Positions 20,617-32,837 of a stretch of DNA of 64,000 nucleotides are shown in pieces. Location: NCBI GenBank assembly GCA_963210315.1, contig OY723284.1, forward strand, positions 868,001 through 932,000, read 5' to 3'. The stretch's first letter is position 1; the number at the start of each line of letters is the position of its first letter. The position numbers and the translations under genes are program-made. Source of the stretch: Rhynchopus euleeides (Eukaryota > Euglenozoa > Diplonemea > Diplonemida > Diplonemidae). The notes under the pieces are model-generated. The model worked only from the letters and a program-made list of their open reading frames with translations, was not told the origin of the DNA and ran no database searches.

Positions 20617-21394
20617 GTAGAACGTAAAGGGGCAAAGAGAAGATATGAAGCTGGTGAAGAAAAGGCAAATGTATAGATGAACCACCACAACCCCCCCCCC
20701 TCCCTCCCTCCCTCCCTGCTTCGTCCAACAGCAGTTGGAAGAAGGGGAGGTGTGTATATGTGTGTCTGCGGGTGGGGTGGAAAGACAAAGGGGAATGGGG
20801 GAGGGGGGAGAAGGGGCCTGCAGTGGTGTGTTGGGCTTGCGGATGGCGCCAAATGCATGCTGCGCATCAAAATCATCTTTGTGGAGGGAGGGGAGGGGAA
20901 GGGAGGGGAGGTGAGTGGGGAGGGGAGGGGGGGGGGGCAGTGTGACCGCATCACGCATCCTGCAGATGTGTTATTAACTATAGTTGTTTGCTTCACTGCG
21001 CTTCGCTTTCGGGGGGGATGAGGGGGGGGGGGGTGGGGGAAGACGGGCAGGGGTGGGGGGGATTTCATGTTGTATTTTGTACCACTAATTCCATCCCCCC
21101 CCTCCCCCCTCTCTTTGTGCCAGCGGTTTGTTTTTTTCCCGGGAGATGACGGACAAAGGGTGGTGTGCGGCATGACCAGGTTGTTTCGATAACCAACAAA
21201 GACTTGGCATGTTGGAGACGACGTAACCTTTTGGGGGTTGGCGTTGCCTTCTGTCTTTTGGTGGCGTGGCTATGTTCCTCGTTGTCCCTCTATCGGAGAC
21301 CACATAAAGACGGCCCCAATACACTGGCATTATCAGGCCAAAACCATCACCACCCCCCCCTCCCCCACAGTTTTTCAGTGGCAGGCATGTCGCT
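20617..21394. other. Non-coding interval
   Basis: C/T-rich then G-rich low-complexity DNA (C11 at 20691, G runs near 20930 and 21025). No gene seen. Confidence 0.4.
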
Positions 21395-21657
21395 AAGCGT
21401 CGACCGTCGACCCAGTGATTTTGGGTTTCCCCCCCCATAAAAAAGCGTCGACCCAGCGTCGACCCAGTGGACTGGGTTGACGCTTGGTCGAGGCTTGGAG
21501 CGTCGACCTAGTGGAACTGGGTTGCCATTCAAGCCTGGACCAAGCGTCAACCCATTTATTACACTGGGTCGACGCTAACCTAGCGTTGGCCCGGTTACAC
21601 TGGGTCGACGCTCACCAAGCGTCGACCAAGCGTCAACCCACTTTCACTGGGTCGACG
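21395..21657. repeat. GTCGAC-cored palindromic array
   Basis: About a dozen copies of AGCGTCGACC or TGGGTCGACGCT in both orientations, separated by CAGTG/CACTG words, so the stretch can fold into many hairpins. It resembles the subterminal arrays of the elements at 16593 and 50902, but I find no inverted partner, so it may be one end of a decayed element. A stray unit lies at 22201. Confidence 0.65.
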
Positions 21658-21680
21658 TCGAAGAGAGTATGGTTTTGCAG

Positions 21681-22160
21681 GAACAGATGCTCACTACCGT
21701 GGCCTCCGGCGGCTGGGGGGCTCCGCCCCCCAGACCCCCCTGTGGCGTATGTCTCGTACTCAAGTCATTCGATTCCCATCAGGTCAGGGAATCCACCCAC
21801 TCCAGTAGCCTCAGGAGGACGCAGCCAACTCACACAGAATCTGTACGCCCACAATGAACAGATGCTCACTACCGTGGCCTCCGGCGGATGGGGGGCTCTG
21901 CCCCCCAGACCCCCCATCTCGCGTGCCCGTCTAGTAACCAAGTCCTTGCGCTTTGACGGCCGTGACATATCAGGGGGCAGCGTCGAAATCATGGTCCCGA
22001 AAGCCATTTTTTGGTTTCCTCCGGCACCCGACGGCGCGAGCGGGAGAGGAACCACGGAAGGAACCCAGCGCCTCACACCGTGCCCACCTAGTGGTCCACC
22101 GATGGGAAAATTCAAAATTTGGCAACACGAGCGCGCGCGAAGCGCGCGCGAGAAAAATTG
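21681..22160 (+). repeat. Long family A repeat with two hairpin copies
   Basis: Contains hairpin copies 3 (21681-21742) and 4 (21856-21915), 175 bp apart, then a ~240-bp tail with CCCGTCTAGTAACC, ATATCAGGGGG, GGCGCGAGCGGGAG, and a terminal GC hairpin plus A-run (22131). A homologous copy with the same internal order lies in reverse at about 49560-49998. The non-hairpin parts are diverged; the hairpin parts are nearly invariant. Confidence 0.8.
22131..22151. repeat. GC hairpin followed by A-run
   Basis: GCGCGCGC-GAA-GCGCGCGC followed by GAGAAAAATTG, at the end of the long family A repeat. Confidence 0.6.
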
Positions 22161-24073
22161 ACCCCTAGTGTTTTCCCCCCTGATCCCCCCCCAAAACAGG
22201 AGCGTCAACCCACCAAATCTCCAAAATCGAAAAGTTAGCGACAGGCCTGTTTCAGTGGGGATTCCTCCCACTGCACCGTCTTCATCATTCGGGAAACTCT
22301 TCCCGTCTGACTTCTGAGCACCGCATTGCGGCATGACTCCAACATGCCAACGCCATGCGAGCTTCTCTTTTTTGCGAAACATTATCCATCTCCAGGAAAT
22401 GCACACCATCCCCCCGAAACGCCCCACCCCCCACCCGCCAGAACGCACCAAACGGCCACACTGGGCATTGCGGCATCACAACTCCTGTCATTACTTTCTC
22501 CCCCGGTTTGTCCCGTGGGCAATACAGAGCCTGTGTGAGGGCCGAGATTCCCCACCGAGTTACACTAAAAAAAAGCGTGGTTTTCGCTTTGCTTTGTTAT
22601 CAAACATAATGACGACCCGTGATGCCACAACCCCGCTCCGTGCCGTGGTATGATTCGTTCAACACCGTGCGCACAGTTTACCTCTTTGTCTTGTCCATGG
22701 CGGCCGTTTCCCTTGTTTGCTTTTTTTTCTCTTTTAGCACGACCCAACCATCCCTTCAGGGCGAGGATCCAACACCACAAAGACAGTCTTCACAGCATGG
22801 CATTCACCTTCTTCTTTCCTCCCCTTCTCCTCTCCTCCCCACCCCCCCCCCGCCTCTGTTTAACCATCGAACTTCTTCCCCGCCCCCGGGTCGCTGTGTA
22901 CTACGCGTTCGTAGTATTGGCCCCACCTTTCCCCCGTTTTTTCCCGCGGAACAACGGTCAAAAAAGAAACGTCTAGCAACGGGGTGGGAGGGGGTGGATG
23001 GGAGGGTGAGGTGAGAAACGAAAATATGGGATCGGGGAGAAACGGGGATGGATGAAGCTACGGGGATTAACAAAAGAAAGCCAGGGGGGGGGGGGGGGGG
23101 GCTGGTGCGATGAGGTGCGAGCGAGAGACAGAGAAGAGAGAGATGACTAAAACAGAGACAAAATACTATGCGGGTTTGCGTGTGGTGAGGAGAACGAACT
23201 CCCCACAGACAGAGCGGCGATATAGCTTCGGCATGAGGTGTGAAATGTCGGTTCGAATGTCAGAAGGAGAAAACGAGATGTCTGCAAACAAAGAAGTTTG
23301 CAGTGTGTGCACACATCACCTGCATTGCCGTGCCTTGAAGCAGGAAGAGGAAGAAGAAGAATACAGAGAACATTGAATTTGCCCCATTAAAGTGTCACTT
23401 TTGCACGGAGGTGAAGCTGTGCCCAAGTGGTGGCGAGAATATCTCTTCGTACAACGCAATGCGTATGGATTGCGCGGGTTCTTGTCACACAAAGAAAATA
23501 TTTCGCAAAAAAAAAAGAAGAAAGGAAACGATAACATTCCTTGCACCGAAAGGAGAGAGGCGCGCGCAACACACACATATTACAGACGGCAGAGAAAAGC
23601 GATGGAGAAAAAAAATATCGGATTGCAACCACAGCGTTTCCGCGGAAGAATTCGATCTGTTGGTTTGCTACATTCTGTTTTTTTTGTTTCTTTTTGCCAA
23701 AAGGGAAACAAAATACCCACAGACACAGTCAACCGGGGGGTGCCTCACCCGACACCTGCCAGAGCAGGGCACGATGCGTGTGTATGTGCGTTACATCATC
23801 TTTTTTTTGGTCAGATCGCTTTCTCGAGTTTTTTTCCAGGCAAACTTTCACGCACAACCCCCCCCTCCAACACCTGCACACACACAGAACAAACGCAAAT
23901 CAACCCCAGACAACGGGTGGGGAAGGAGGGGGCATGTGGTCGTAGGGGTCACAGGCGGAAGGGATAAAGCTTCCGTATCTCACTGAGGAAAGTGGGGAGG
24001 GGGGGGCGGGGTGGTGGTGGTGGTGGTGGGGAGTTTGGGCGTAGGGATCGTGAAAACAATAAAGAGGGGGGGG
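22161..24073. other. Non-coding interval
   Basis: Two 191-codon frames and one 134-codon frame overlap each other at 23392-23986, so at most one could be real; all are rich in Lys/Arg/His low complexity and none has a domain. Purine-rich and G-tract DNA otherwise. No gene can be supported. Confidence 0.5.
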
Positions 24074-24081
24074 GGGTTTGT

Positions 24082-27000
24082 CAGGCCTCTGGCTAATTCT
24101 GGGGCCGGACTTAACGTTGGGCCGGAGGGGGGGGGGGGGGGGGGGCCCTACCCTACCCTACCCTACCCTACCCTACAGCACGTCGGGGGTACCCACAACC
24201 CGACCCAACCCTACCCTAGGGTGAGGGTTGGGTACCCATAACCCGACCCAACACGACCCTACCCAACCCAGGGGTCAGGGCCAGGGGTGATCCGAGACCC
24301 AACCCAACCCAAGGGTTAGGGTCAGGGTTGACCCCAGACCCTACCCAACCCTAGGGTAAGGGTCAGGGTTGACCCTAGACCCTACCCAACCCTAGGGTTA
24401 GGGTTAGGGTTAACCCTTGACCCAACCCTAGGGATAGGGTTAGGGTTGACCCTAGACCCTACCCTAACCCTAGGGTTAGGGTCAGGGTTAACCCTAGACC
24501 CTACCCTAACCCTAGGGTTAGGGTTAACCCTTGACCCAACCCTAGGGTTAGGGTCAGGGTTGACCCCAGACCCTACCCAACCCTAGGGTTAGGGTCAGGG
24601 TTAACCCTTGACCCAACCCTAGGGTTAGGGTCAGGGTTGACCCCAGACCCTACCCAACCCTAGGGTTAGGGTCAGGGTTAACCCTTGACCCAACCCTAGG
24701 GTTAGGGTCAGGGTTGACCCCAGACCCTACCCAACCCTAGGGTTAGGGTTAGGGTAAACCCTTGACCCAACCCTAGGGTTAGGGTCAGGGTTGACCCCAG
24801 ACCCTACCCAACCCTAGGGTAAGGGTCAGGGTTGACCCTAGACCCTACCCAACCCTAGGGTTAGGGTTAGGGTTAACCCTTGACCCAACCCTAGGGATAG
24901 GGTTAGGGTTGACCCTAGACCCTACCCTAACCCTAGGGTTAGGGTCAGGGTTAACCCTAGACCCTACCCTAACCCTAGGGTTAGGGTTAACCCTTGACCC
25001 AACCCTAGGGTTAGGGTCAGGGTTGACCCCAGACCCTACCCAACCCTAGGGTTAGGGTTAGGGTAAACCCTTGACCCAACCCTAGGGTTAGGGTCAGGGT
25101 TGACCCCAGACCCTACCCAACCCTAGGGTAAGGGTCAGGGTTGACCCTAGACCCTACCCAACCCTCGGGTTAGGGTCAGGGTTGACCCTAGACCCTACCC
25201 TAACCCTAGGGTTAGGGTCAGGGTTAACCCTAGACCCTACCCAACCCTAGGGTTAGGGTTAACCCTTGACCCAACCCTAGGGTTAGGGTCAGGGTTGACC
25301 CTAGACCCTACCCTAGGGTTAGGGTAGGGTATAGGGTTAACCCCAACCCTGATCCGAGGGTTGGGTCGGGTCTAGGGTTCACCCTGACCCAAACCCGAAC
25401 CCTAGGGTAGGGTTGGGTCTAGGGTGAACCCTAACCCTAGGGTCGGGCAGGGTCTTGGGTTAACCCCCAACCCTAACCCTCGGGTTGGGTAGGGTATAGG
25501 GTTAACCCTAACCCTAACCCTAGGGTAGGGTTGGGTATAGGGTTAACCCTAACCCTAACCCTAGGGTTGGGTTGGGTCTAGGGTTAACCCTGACCCTAAC
25601 CCTAGGGTTGGGTAGGGTATAGGGTTAACCCCAACCCTAACCCTAGGGTTGGGTTGGGTCTAGGGTTAACCCGAACCCTAACCCTAGGGTAGGGTTGGGT
25701 GTAGGGTTGGGTTGGGTATAGGGTTAACCCCAACCCTGATCCGAGGGTTGGGTCGGGTCTAGGGTTCACCCTGACCCAAACCCGAACCCTAGGGTAGGGT
25801 TGGGTCTTGGGTTAACCCTAACCCTAGGGTTGGGTTGGGTATAGGGTTAACCCTAACCCTAGGGTGAGGGTAGGGTATAGGGTTAACCCCAACCCTAACC
25901 CTAGGGTTGGGTAGGGTATAGGGTTAACCCTAACCCTAGGGTAGGGTTGGGTCTTGGGTTAACCCTAACCCTAACCCTAGGGTAGGGTTGGGTATAGGGT
26001 TAACCCTAACCCTAACCCTAGGGTTGGGTGGGGTATAGGGTTAACCCTAACCCTAGGGTTGGGTTGGGTCTAGGGTTAACCCTGACCCTAACCCTAGGGT
26101 TGGGTAGGGTATAGGGTTAACCCCAACCCTAACCCTAGGGTTGGGTTGGGTCTAGGGTTAACCCTGACCCTAACCCTAGGGTTGGGTTGGGTCTAGGGTT
26201 AACCCTGACCCTAACCCTAGGGTTGGGTAGGGTGTAGGGTTAACCCTAACCCTAGGGTTGGGTTGGGTTAACCCTAACCCTAGGGTTGGGTTGGGTCTAG
26301 GGTTAACCCTGACCCTAACCCTAGGGTTGGGTAGGGTATAGGGTTAACCCCAACCCTAACCCTAGGGTTGGGTTGGGTCTAGGGTTAACCCTAACCCTAA
26401 CCCTAGGGTAGGGTTGGGTGTAGGGTTGGGTTGGGTATAGGGTTAACCCTGACCCTAACCCTAGGGTAGGGTCTAGGGTTAACCCTAACCCTAGGGTAGG
26501 GTTGGGTCTAGGGTTAACCCTGACCCTAACCCTAGGGTAGGGTTGGGTGTAGGGTTGGGTTGGGTATAGGGTTAACCCTGACCCTAACCCTAGGGTAGGG
26601 TCTAGGGTTAACCCCAACCCTAACCCTAGGGTTGGGTAGGGTGTAGGGTTAACCCTGACCCTAACCCTAGGGTTGGGTAGGGTATAGGGTTAACCCTGAC
26701 CCTAACCCTAGGGTAGGGTCTAGGGTTAACCCCAACCCCAACCCTAGGGTTGGGTAGGGTGTAGGGTTAACCCTCACCCTAACCCTAGGGTTGGGTAGGG
26801 TATAGGGTTAACCCTAACCCTAGGGTGAGGGTAGGGTCTGGAGTTAACCCCAACCCCAACCCTAGGGTTGGGTAGGGTCTAGGGTCACCCGTAACCCTCG
26901 AAATCGGGCCCAAATCGCCAAAATGGGCACCCCTCGAAAAAAAAATTCGAAAAGGTCCCCCTACCCACACCTGGAAATTACCAAAAAATCTGGGACCCCG

Positions 27001-27389
27001 GCGGCCCCAACCCTAGGGTAGGGTACACGGTGGGATCTTGTAAATTTTACATGTATAACTACAAGTATATACATGTATTATACATGTATAATACTTGCAT
27101 GTCAACTATTATACATGTATAATACATGTATATGCCTGAAATATACATGTAAAATACATGTATATCAAGTAAAAATACAAGTATAATACTTGCATGTCAA
27201 CTATTATACATGTATTTTTACTTGATATACATGTATTTTACATGTATATTTCAGGCATATACATGTATTATACATGTAGTTATACATGTAAAATTTACAA
27301 GATCCCACCGTGTAGGGTAGCCCCCCCCCCCCCCTCCCCCCCCCGGCACGGAGAAACTTAACGTTCGACCCGAATTAGCCAGAGGCCTG
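24082..27389. mobile_element. Telomere-like inverted array with 8-bp target duplication
   Basis: A 3.3-kb block bounded by inverted ends CAGGCCTCTGGCTAATTC (24082-24099 and 27372-27389) and flanked by perfect 8-bp direct repeats GGGTTTGT (24074-24081, 27390-27397). Inside the ends are G/C tracts and then ~2.8 kb of degenerate CCCTAA/TTAGGG-type sequence. The array is made of palindromic words AACCCTAGGGTT and GGGTTAACCC. Left of about 25310 the units read CCCTACCCAACCCTAGGGTT; right of it they read the inverse, AACCCTAGGGTTGGGTAGGG, so the block is one large inverted repeat. The ends and 8-bp duplication resemble hAT elements. It has no ORF. A foldback element has inserted in its right arm. 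Confidence 0.85.
27026..27312. mobile_element. AT-rich foldback element, copy 2 (287 bp)
   Basis: Same ends as 277-968 (CACGGTGGGATCTTGTAAAT and inverse) and the same internal TACATGTA / CTTGCATG / GCCTGAAATATAC words, but with the central palindromes shortened. It is flanked by TA on both sides (27024-27025, 27313-27314). Removing it with one TA restores an uninterrupted TAGGGTAGGGTAG-like run of the surrounding array, which proves insertion into pre-existing repeat DNA. Confidence 0.9.
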
Positions 27390-27397
27390 GGGTTTGT

Positions 27398-28351
27398 GCG
27401 CCAAAAACACGGGGGGGGATGAAGGTAAAATAAAAGGCGAAAAGGGGGGGGGGGGCGATGAAGGGAAGATGGTCTTGGAAGACACAGCAAAAAAAACAAA
27501 ATCACCGTGGGTTCTTACATACATGACAGGCAAATTGTTGGAGCAACTCATGCCCGTCGGGAAGACAGGGTCAGCCTGGATGGCAGGTGCAGCAATGCTG
27601 AACTCATATCTAAGAAAAATGTGCCTTTGCTCTGTGAAAAGTGAAACCTCCCCCCCCCCCTCTCCCCGCCCTCCGCACTCTGCGAAAAGCGGGGCACACC
27701 ACCGAATGGGCGGGGGGTTCGAAACAAGGGTTTCCGGGATGCAATGTTTGTATTGAGGGAGACAGCGGGGAGTGTGCTATTTCACGCGGGGGGTGGCCGC
27801 CTTTCTGACCCACTCTCGGATGCGGGCGTGCGGAGGGTTGTGTGAGCCCCGTGTCGGGAGGAGGAAGAGATCTTCACTCGGGAGACCAACACGGCACTCA
27901 TTGCGGGTCCCAATTGCCTACCAATTGGCCCCCCTTCCCTCTCCAGTCAGAAAGGCCTGTCCACCGCCACCGCCACCTGTTTCCTCGTTGTGGTTTTCAA
28001 CTCAGTTCCCGCCCCTCCTCCCCCCGCCCCGCCCCACTACTTCCACGTAGTCTTGGCTGTATGCTTTTTTTTGGCAAAATTTCTGCTTGAGGTGGCGGGG
28101 GGGGGGGGGCGGGGGATGCCGCTATTCGATGGGGATTGGGGCAGAATACCCGGCAATAATAACGAAAAAAATAACCGCGCAAAAAAATCCGTGAAGCAAA
28201 TAACTGGGGAGGGTATGGTGGGGGAGGGGGGGGGTGGGGTAGTGGTGGTGGGGGGGGGGGGGGGGTGAAAACAATTGTCGAAGAAGAATACAGGTTCTCC
28301 ACCAAACGCTCCGATCAAAGCAACAAAAAATATCAGGGGGGGGGGGGGGGG
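27398..28351. other. Non-coding interval
   Basis: G/C tracts and short overlapping frames only. No gene or repeat recognised. Confidence 0.4.
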
Positions 28352-29503
28352 TAGGGGGGGTCAAATGCCACCCTTTTACGTGGACAAACACGATTTTTCA
28401 AAAAACCGGCGCAGAGGCCCCAAAGCCCCCGTAAACCCTCCAAACCCCCCCAGATCGGTCCGGAAACCCATCGAACCCCACTTTTCCACCATTCCGGGCA
28501 CCTCAGGTGCCCGAATTGGGGTACCTAAATTTTGTGCCACCGTTTGGTACCGGACAGTGCCACTGTGTGGGAGGTTGGAAAAGAAAATGCCCCAACACAC
28601 CACATCTGAGGGTTGCAATGCATGTTGCTTGCCAACCACGTCATCCGGTGGGTGTCAGGCGCTATGTAGGTGGCATTAGCCAGGTCTTCGATGAGTTCTG
28701 GCTTGTATATGTACCTCCCTGCCACCATGCACCGGGAGGCTGCCTGTAGGTACGGAACAAGTCCAGATGGTCGTGTGATTCCTGTGCAGCAGTGCTCCAC
28801 AACCGGGATGTGTTGACAACGACTGTTGCAACACGAGCTGTACATTCCGGGAACACACGAAGTGCGCTGTCGTGGTACCCATTGTGCCAGAATTGGTAGT
28901 TGCTGCGGTCTACTTTGCCTGGCCCAAGAGCACTGGTACTGAACGGTGCAATATGCGTGGCGAGGTGAATGCAACGGAAGGGCGCAAAGTCAATACAGCT
29001 CTCGGATGGCGGGTGGTGGTGCCACTAGTGTGTGACGTTCACTCGAGGATACAACGCATCACAATGAATCAGCAACCGTGGACCGAGTACAATACGCTCT
29101 CTGTGGCTGGTGTGGGGGACAAAGGCAGTGCCTGTGCCGCAGGCAGGGAGGTACATATACAAGCCAGAACACATCGAAGACCTGGCTCATGCCACCTACA
29201 TAGCGCCTGACACCCACCGGATGACGTGGTTGGCAAGCAACATGCATTGCAACCCTCAGATGTGGTGTGTTGGGGCATTTTCTTTTCCAACCTCCCACAC
29301 AGTGGCACTGTCCGGTACCAAACGGTGGCACAAAATTTAGGTACCCCAATTCGGGCACCTGAGGTGCCCGGAATGGTGGAAAAGTGGGGTTCGATGGGTT
29401 TCCGGACCGATCTGGGGGGGTTTGGAGGGTTTACGGGGGCTTTGTGGCCTCTGCGCCGGTTTTTTGAAAAATCGTGTTTGTCACCCCCATTTGACCCCCC
29501 CTA
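28352..29503. mobile_element. Non-coding element with ~370-bp TIRs
   Basis: The left arm (28352-28723) and right arm (29142-29503) are inverse complements with only scattered differences. The outer ends read TAGGGGGGGTCAAATG and its inverse; the TA may be the target duplication in a G tract. Inside the arms is a 14-bp-arm palindrome, CCGGGCACCTCAGGTGCCCG. The unique centre (~420 bp) contains no significant ORF. The frames within the two arms are the same sequence read in mirror image, not two genes. Probably a non-autonomous DNA transposon. Confidence 0.85.
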
Positions 29504-32500
29504 GGGGGGGGGGGGGGGGGCGCATCGGGCTGCGTCGTGCGACGACAGGCCACCAGCCCGGAGGTCGGGTGTTGGGGTGGGGGGTGGGAGGAGGGAGAGA
29601 GGGGGGGGGAACTAGCATTCAAATCACTCAGCCCCTTCAAAGAAGAGGGGGTTGGAACGCATACAGGTCTGGCACGAGCCACTGCCATCAGATGCGCGCA
29701 CAACACACACACACAGGCACGAACGTACGTATTTTTTACCTCGTATTTCAGATCTTCTCAAAGAATATATGTGCCCCGCTGGATTGTGAAGAGACAGCAA
29801 ACCGCAACTACAAATTCAATAACTGCATACAATTCATGAGCTTTGTTGCAAAATACCCCACTCTTTGTGTACGCCACCCCTCAAATCTGATGGGGTGGCA
29901 TGAATGGGGTCGATTCCAGCAGGGGGCACAGAAGAAGCCCTTCCCCAGTTGGGGCAAAATATATACACCTGGACAACACAAAGCGCAGATGACAGCGCGC
30001 TTTACAACATTGCTGAAATACACCGCAGCCTTTTCACCTCTCTGCCCCTAGAAGGAAAGCAACCGGCACGCCTTGTTTTTTTACAGCCGAGGCAGACGCG
30101 GAATCAGCCACATCACTCAGAGCCCAACAGGAAGGTTGCAAGGCGCTGTGTAACCTCCTCCGCACTCTCCTACTCTGTCTGGCCTGGCATGTTCCGAAGG
30201 CAAAAAAACCGGGTCGCAAAATCACACATCTGAGGTTCCCAATATACAACGAACGGTAAACTGCAACAGGGGCAAAGAAAATCCACGAAAAATAGATAAA
30301 AATGACAAAAAAAACAGGTGGCAGAAAACAGGAGGGAGGGGGAGGCTTATGTTCTGAGCCATCGAAGGGCGGTTGCGGGTAGCCGTTGTGCAGGGGAACG
30401 GGGGTGGTGGAATGAAAAAGTTATCCGGGAAAGCAGAGAGATTTACACAGTGTTTGGGGGGTGGGGGGGTGGGAGAGTGTGTATGGTATGTCCATCTTGT
30501 GTTTGAGAAGGGCTAAAAAGTATTAGCCCTGTTCTCACCCTCTATCGCATGTGTGTGTGCGTGTGTACGCGCGCCCGCAGGCAACCCTGTGGCACGACAA
30601 ACAGCAGTGCAGAGGAATGGCATATGCATGTGGGATATGTGTGTTGTTGTATTTTTCTTAAAATCATCTGACTTCTTCTTTACACCAGTGAACACCCCAG
30701 TCCTCTACGGACTGCAAGCCTCGCACTGTGTTCGGGCATATCAAGTTGCAAGATTTTTTGGGGGGGCAACGTGCGGGAAATTGCAACCCAGCTTATCGGC
30801 ATGCACGCGGCGGGGCAACAACGATGATATGCTTTATTTTGTTTTGTTTTGTTTAGGTTTGTTTGCTAAAAAAACAGCCAACAACAATCGCCGTGGGGGA
30901 TACGAGCACGCCCCTCTTCTTTGCTGCGGCCATCACTGGAGTGCCTTACCTTTTTGCTCACATCGATCTGCAGAACAGGTGGCCCTGCTGCCCTCACACA
31001 AACAATGTGTGGGGCAACCCGGCACATATTTTCCCTTGACACAGAGCAGCAGGCACTCCCCATTCTGTCGTCGCCGCGGTTAGTTTTCGTTACTTCGCGA
31101 CCCTGCCTTCACCACCTTCATTCGCCCAGGGCAGGGCATATTTGTTTTCGTTTCGCGAGTGGCTGTGGGTTGAAAAGACGAAAATAGAGAGAGTCTTAGA
31201 GAGAACAACAAAGGGGAGGGAGGGCAGCAGAAAACCTCAGATACATGCCGCTGTTGCGTAGGCCCTCGGCATACGCAGTGTAGGTGCTGTGGCAGGCAAA
31301 ATCGTGTCTTCTTGCTGGCCAGGGTGCATATTTTTACTGAGGAACCAGTGTCTCTTTTTCACCCCTCCTTGATTACGGGAGGTTGGCAAGAGGAAGCGCA
31401 AAGGGGGCAGGGGGGGCGGGGGCGTCAATTTTTCAGGAATTTCAGGGAAACTGCTGGGGAGGGGGCCAATGACACTGACATACGAGCGTGGGGTCAGAAG
31501 TGGCACACATGCATTATCCACCTTCGTCTTGTGATTGGTGCGCTGCTTCAACACCCCCACCCCCCCCCCCCTTTGCTTTGGCCATTATTATCATCACCTC
31601 CCCGACCCCCCCCACACACTCCAGGTAACCTGTCCATCAGCTTCGAACAACCGTAAAAATCCCTTCTATCGCCCTTGTCTCTGCTTGAATTCATGTTTGA
31701 GGGGCACAACCCACAAAGGACTGTAATAATCGCCACAAGAGCCAATTGTGCATCGCAGGCAGTTTGAGCGTATACAGGCGTGCGACACCTTGGAATTGCC
31801 CTCGAGTGGTGGTCGGGAGAACTCGCCCCCTATTTGTGGGTTGGTTGTTATGTGTTTTTTTCCCAGGCCACCCTCAGCAAGAACTGCGTGGAGAGCAAAC
31901 CACCCCCACCCGCACCCTCTCGTCCACTTCTTATGTACACACCAACTTTCCTTCGGGTGACATCCACATATTCCATACAGTGCTGGTGCTTCATTCCCAC
32001 GCAACATGTATTACCCATCATTTCTTAATGCTCATGGTCATCTGTTCTTCGGTTTTGGTTCGCTTATTAGAGTTGTTTCGTTTGTGTTCGGTTCAACGGA
32101 CATTGTATTACAAGAAAACAGTGAGGAACACACCCACACACACGCATGCACACAGGTGCAGCATACATGTGGACTGTGCCTCAACATAAAATCGCCCGCG
32201 TTTTGCAAAGAAAAATAACAAAAAAAAATAACAACGGAAAACACACGACACAGAGGACAGGGACACGCGCCCACGCAAACCCTTCTTCCACCACCCATCT
32301 GCCCAACACCTGGTGTGGTGCGGAGGAAGCGTGGTGCTGGAAAGCCCCTCTCTGCCCTAAGGCTGCCAACGCATACGCCCCTCCCCCACACCCCTGCACG
32401 GAACCGGAGAGTTACCCCCAGGACCCGGGTTGGGCGGATGGCAGCCCAGAAAAGGCGTGTGCAGAGGAAGCACGTTCAGCCAGGCAGGATGGCAGGTCTA

Positions 32501-32837
32501 GTAGTACCGCGTCTGCGACACGTCACGGTACTCCACACGCTGAGGAGATGCAGGGCGCCCGGCTATGAGGGTGGGGTGGGGTGGGGTGTGTGTGGAGCGA
32601 CGCAGTGGCGTGGTGGGCGCATCAAGAGAGAGTGGCACCCAGCGTATCCGAACACCCGAATGAAAACACATATCGCCCCTTCCGACAGCTTGGGAAGCCT
32701 CGGTTTTTGCAGCGCTTCCACGAAGGGGTGCCCCAGCAGCACCCTGTCGTGGACAGCACAAGTGGCATGGGAAGCTGGAGAAAGCGTCACCTCCTCAACG
32801 GTGCTGAGGCGGGGACTTGTTGAGTTTGTCCCCAGAA
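29504..32837. other. 3.3-kb region without a supported gene
   Basis: Frames up to 209 codons occur on both strands but have no domain, no splice context and mixed composition. The only structure seen is the dispersed repeat at 29771-29956, CA/GT dinucleotide runs, and TTTTG repeats near 30838. The 3' end of the WWE-WD40 gene follows. Confidence 0.45.
29771..29956 (+). repeat. Dispersed ~185-bp repeat, copy 1
   Basis: Shares with 50195-50375, in order: GTGCCCCGCTGGAT / GTGTCCCCGCTGGAT, CCCCACTCTTTGTGTAC, TCTGATG-GGTGG/AGTGG, and GCACAGAA...CCCCAGTT. Spacing is conserved. It is non-coding and may be a SINE-like or structured RNA family. Confidence 0.65.

Noticed and set aside
23392..23986. Two 191-codon frames and one 134-codon frame
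   Set aside because: They overlap each other in three phases of the same strand, have no domain and are low-complexity.
24140..27020. Chromosome end (true telomere)
   Set aside because: Unique DNA continues on both sides, the repeats are degenerate and inverted, and an 8-bp duplication flanks the block.
28507..29358. Matching ~80-100-codon frames beginning MPELGYLNF on both sides
   Set aside because: They are the two mirror-image arms of the 1.15-kb TIR element, not two genes.
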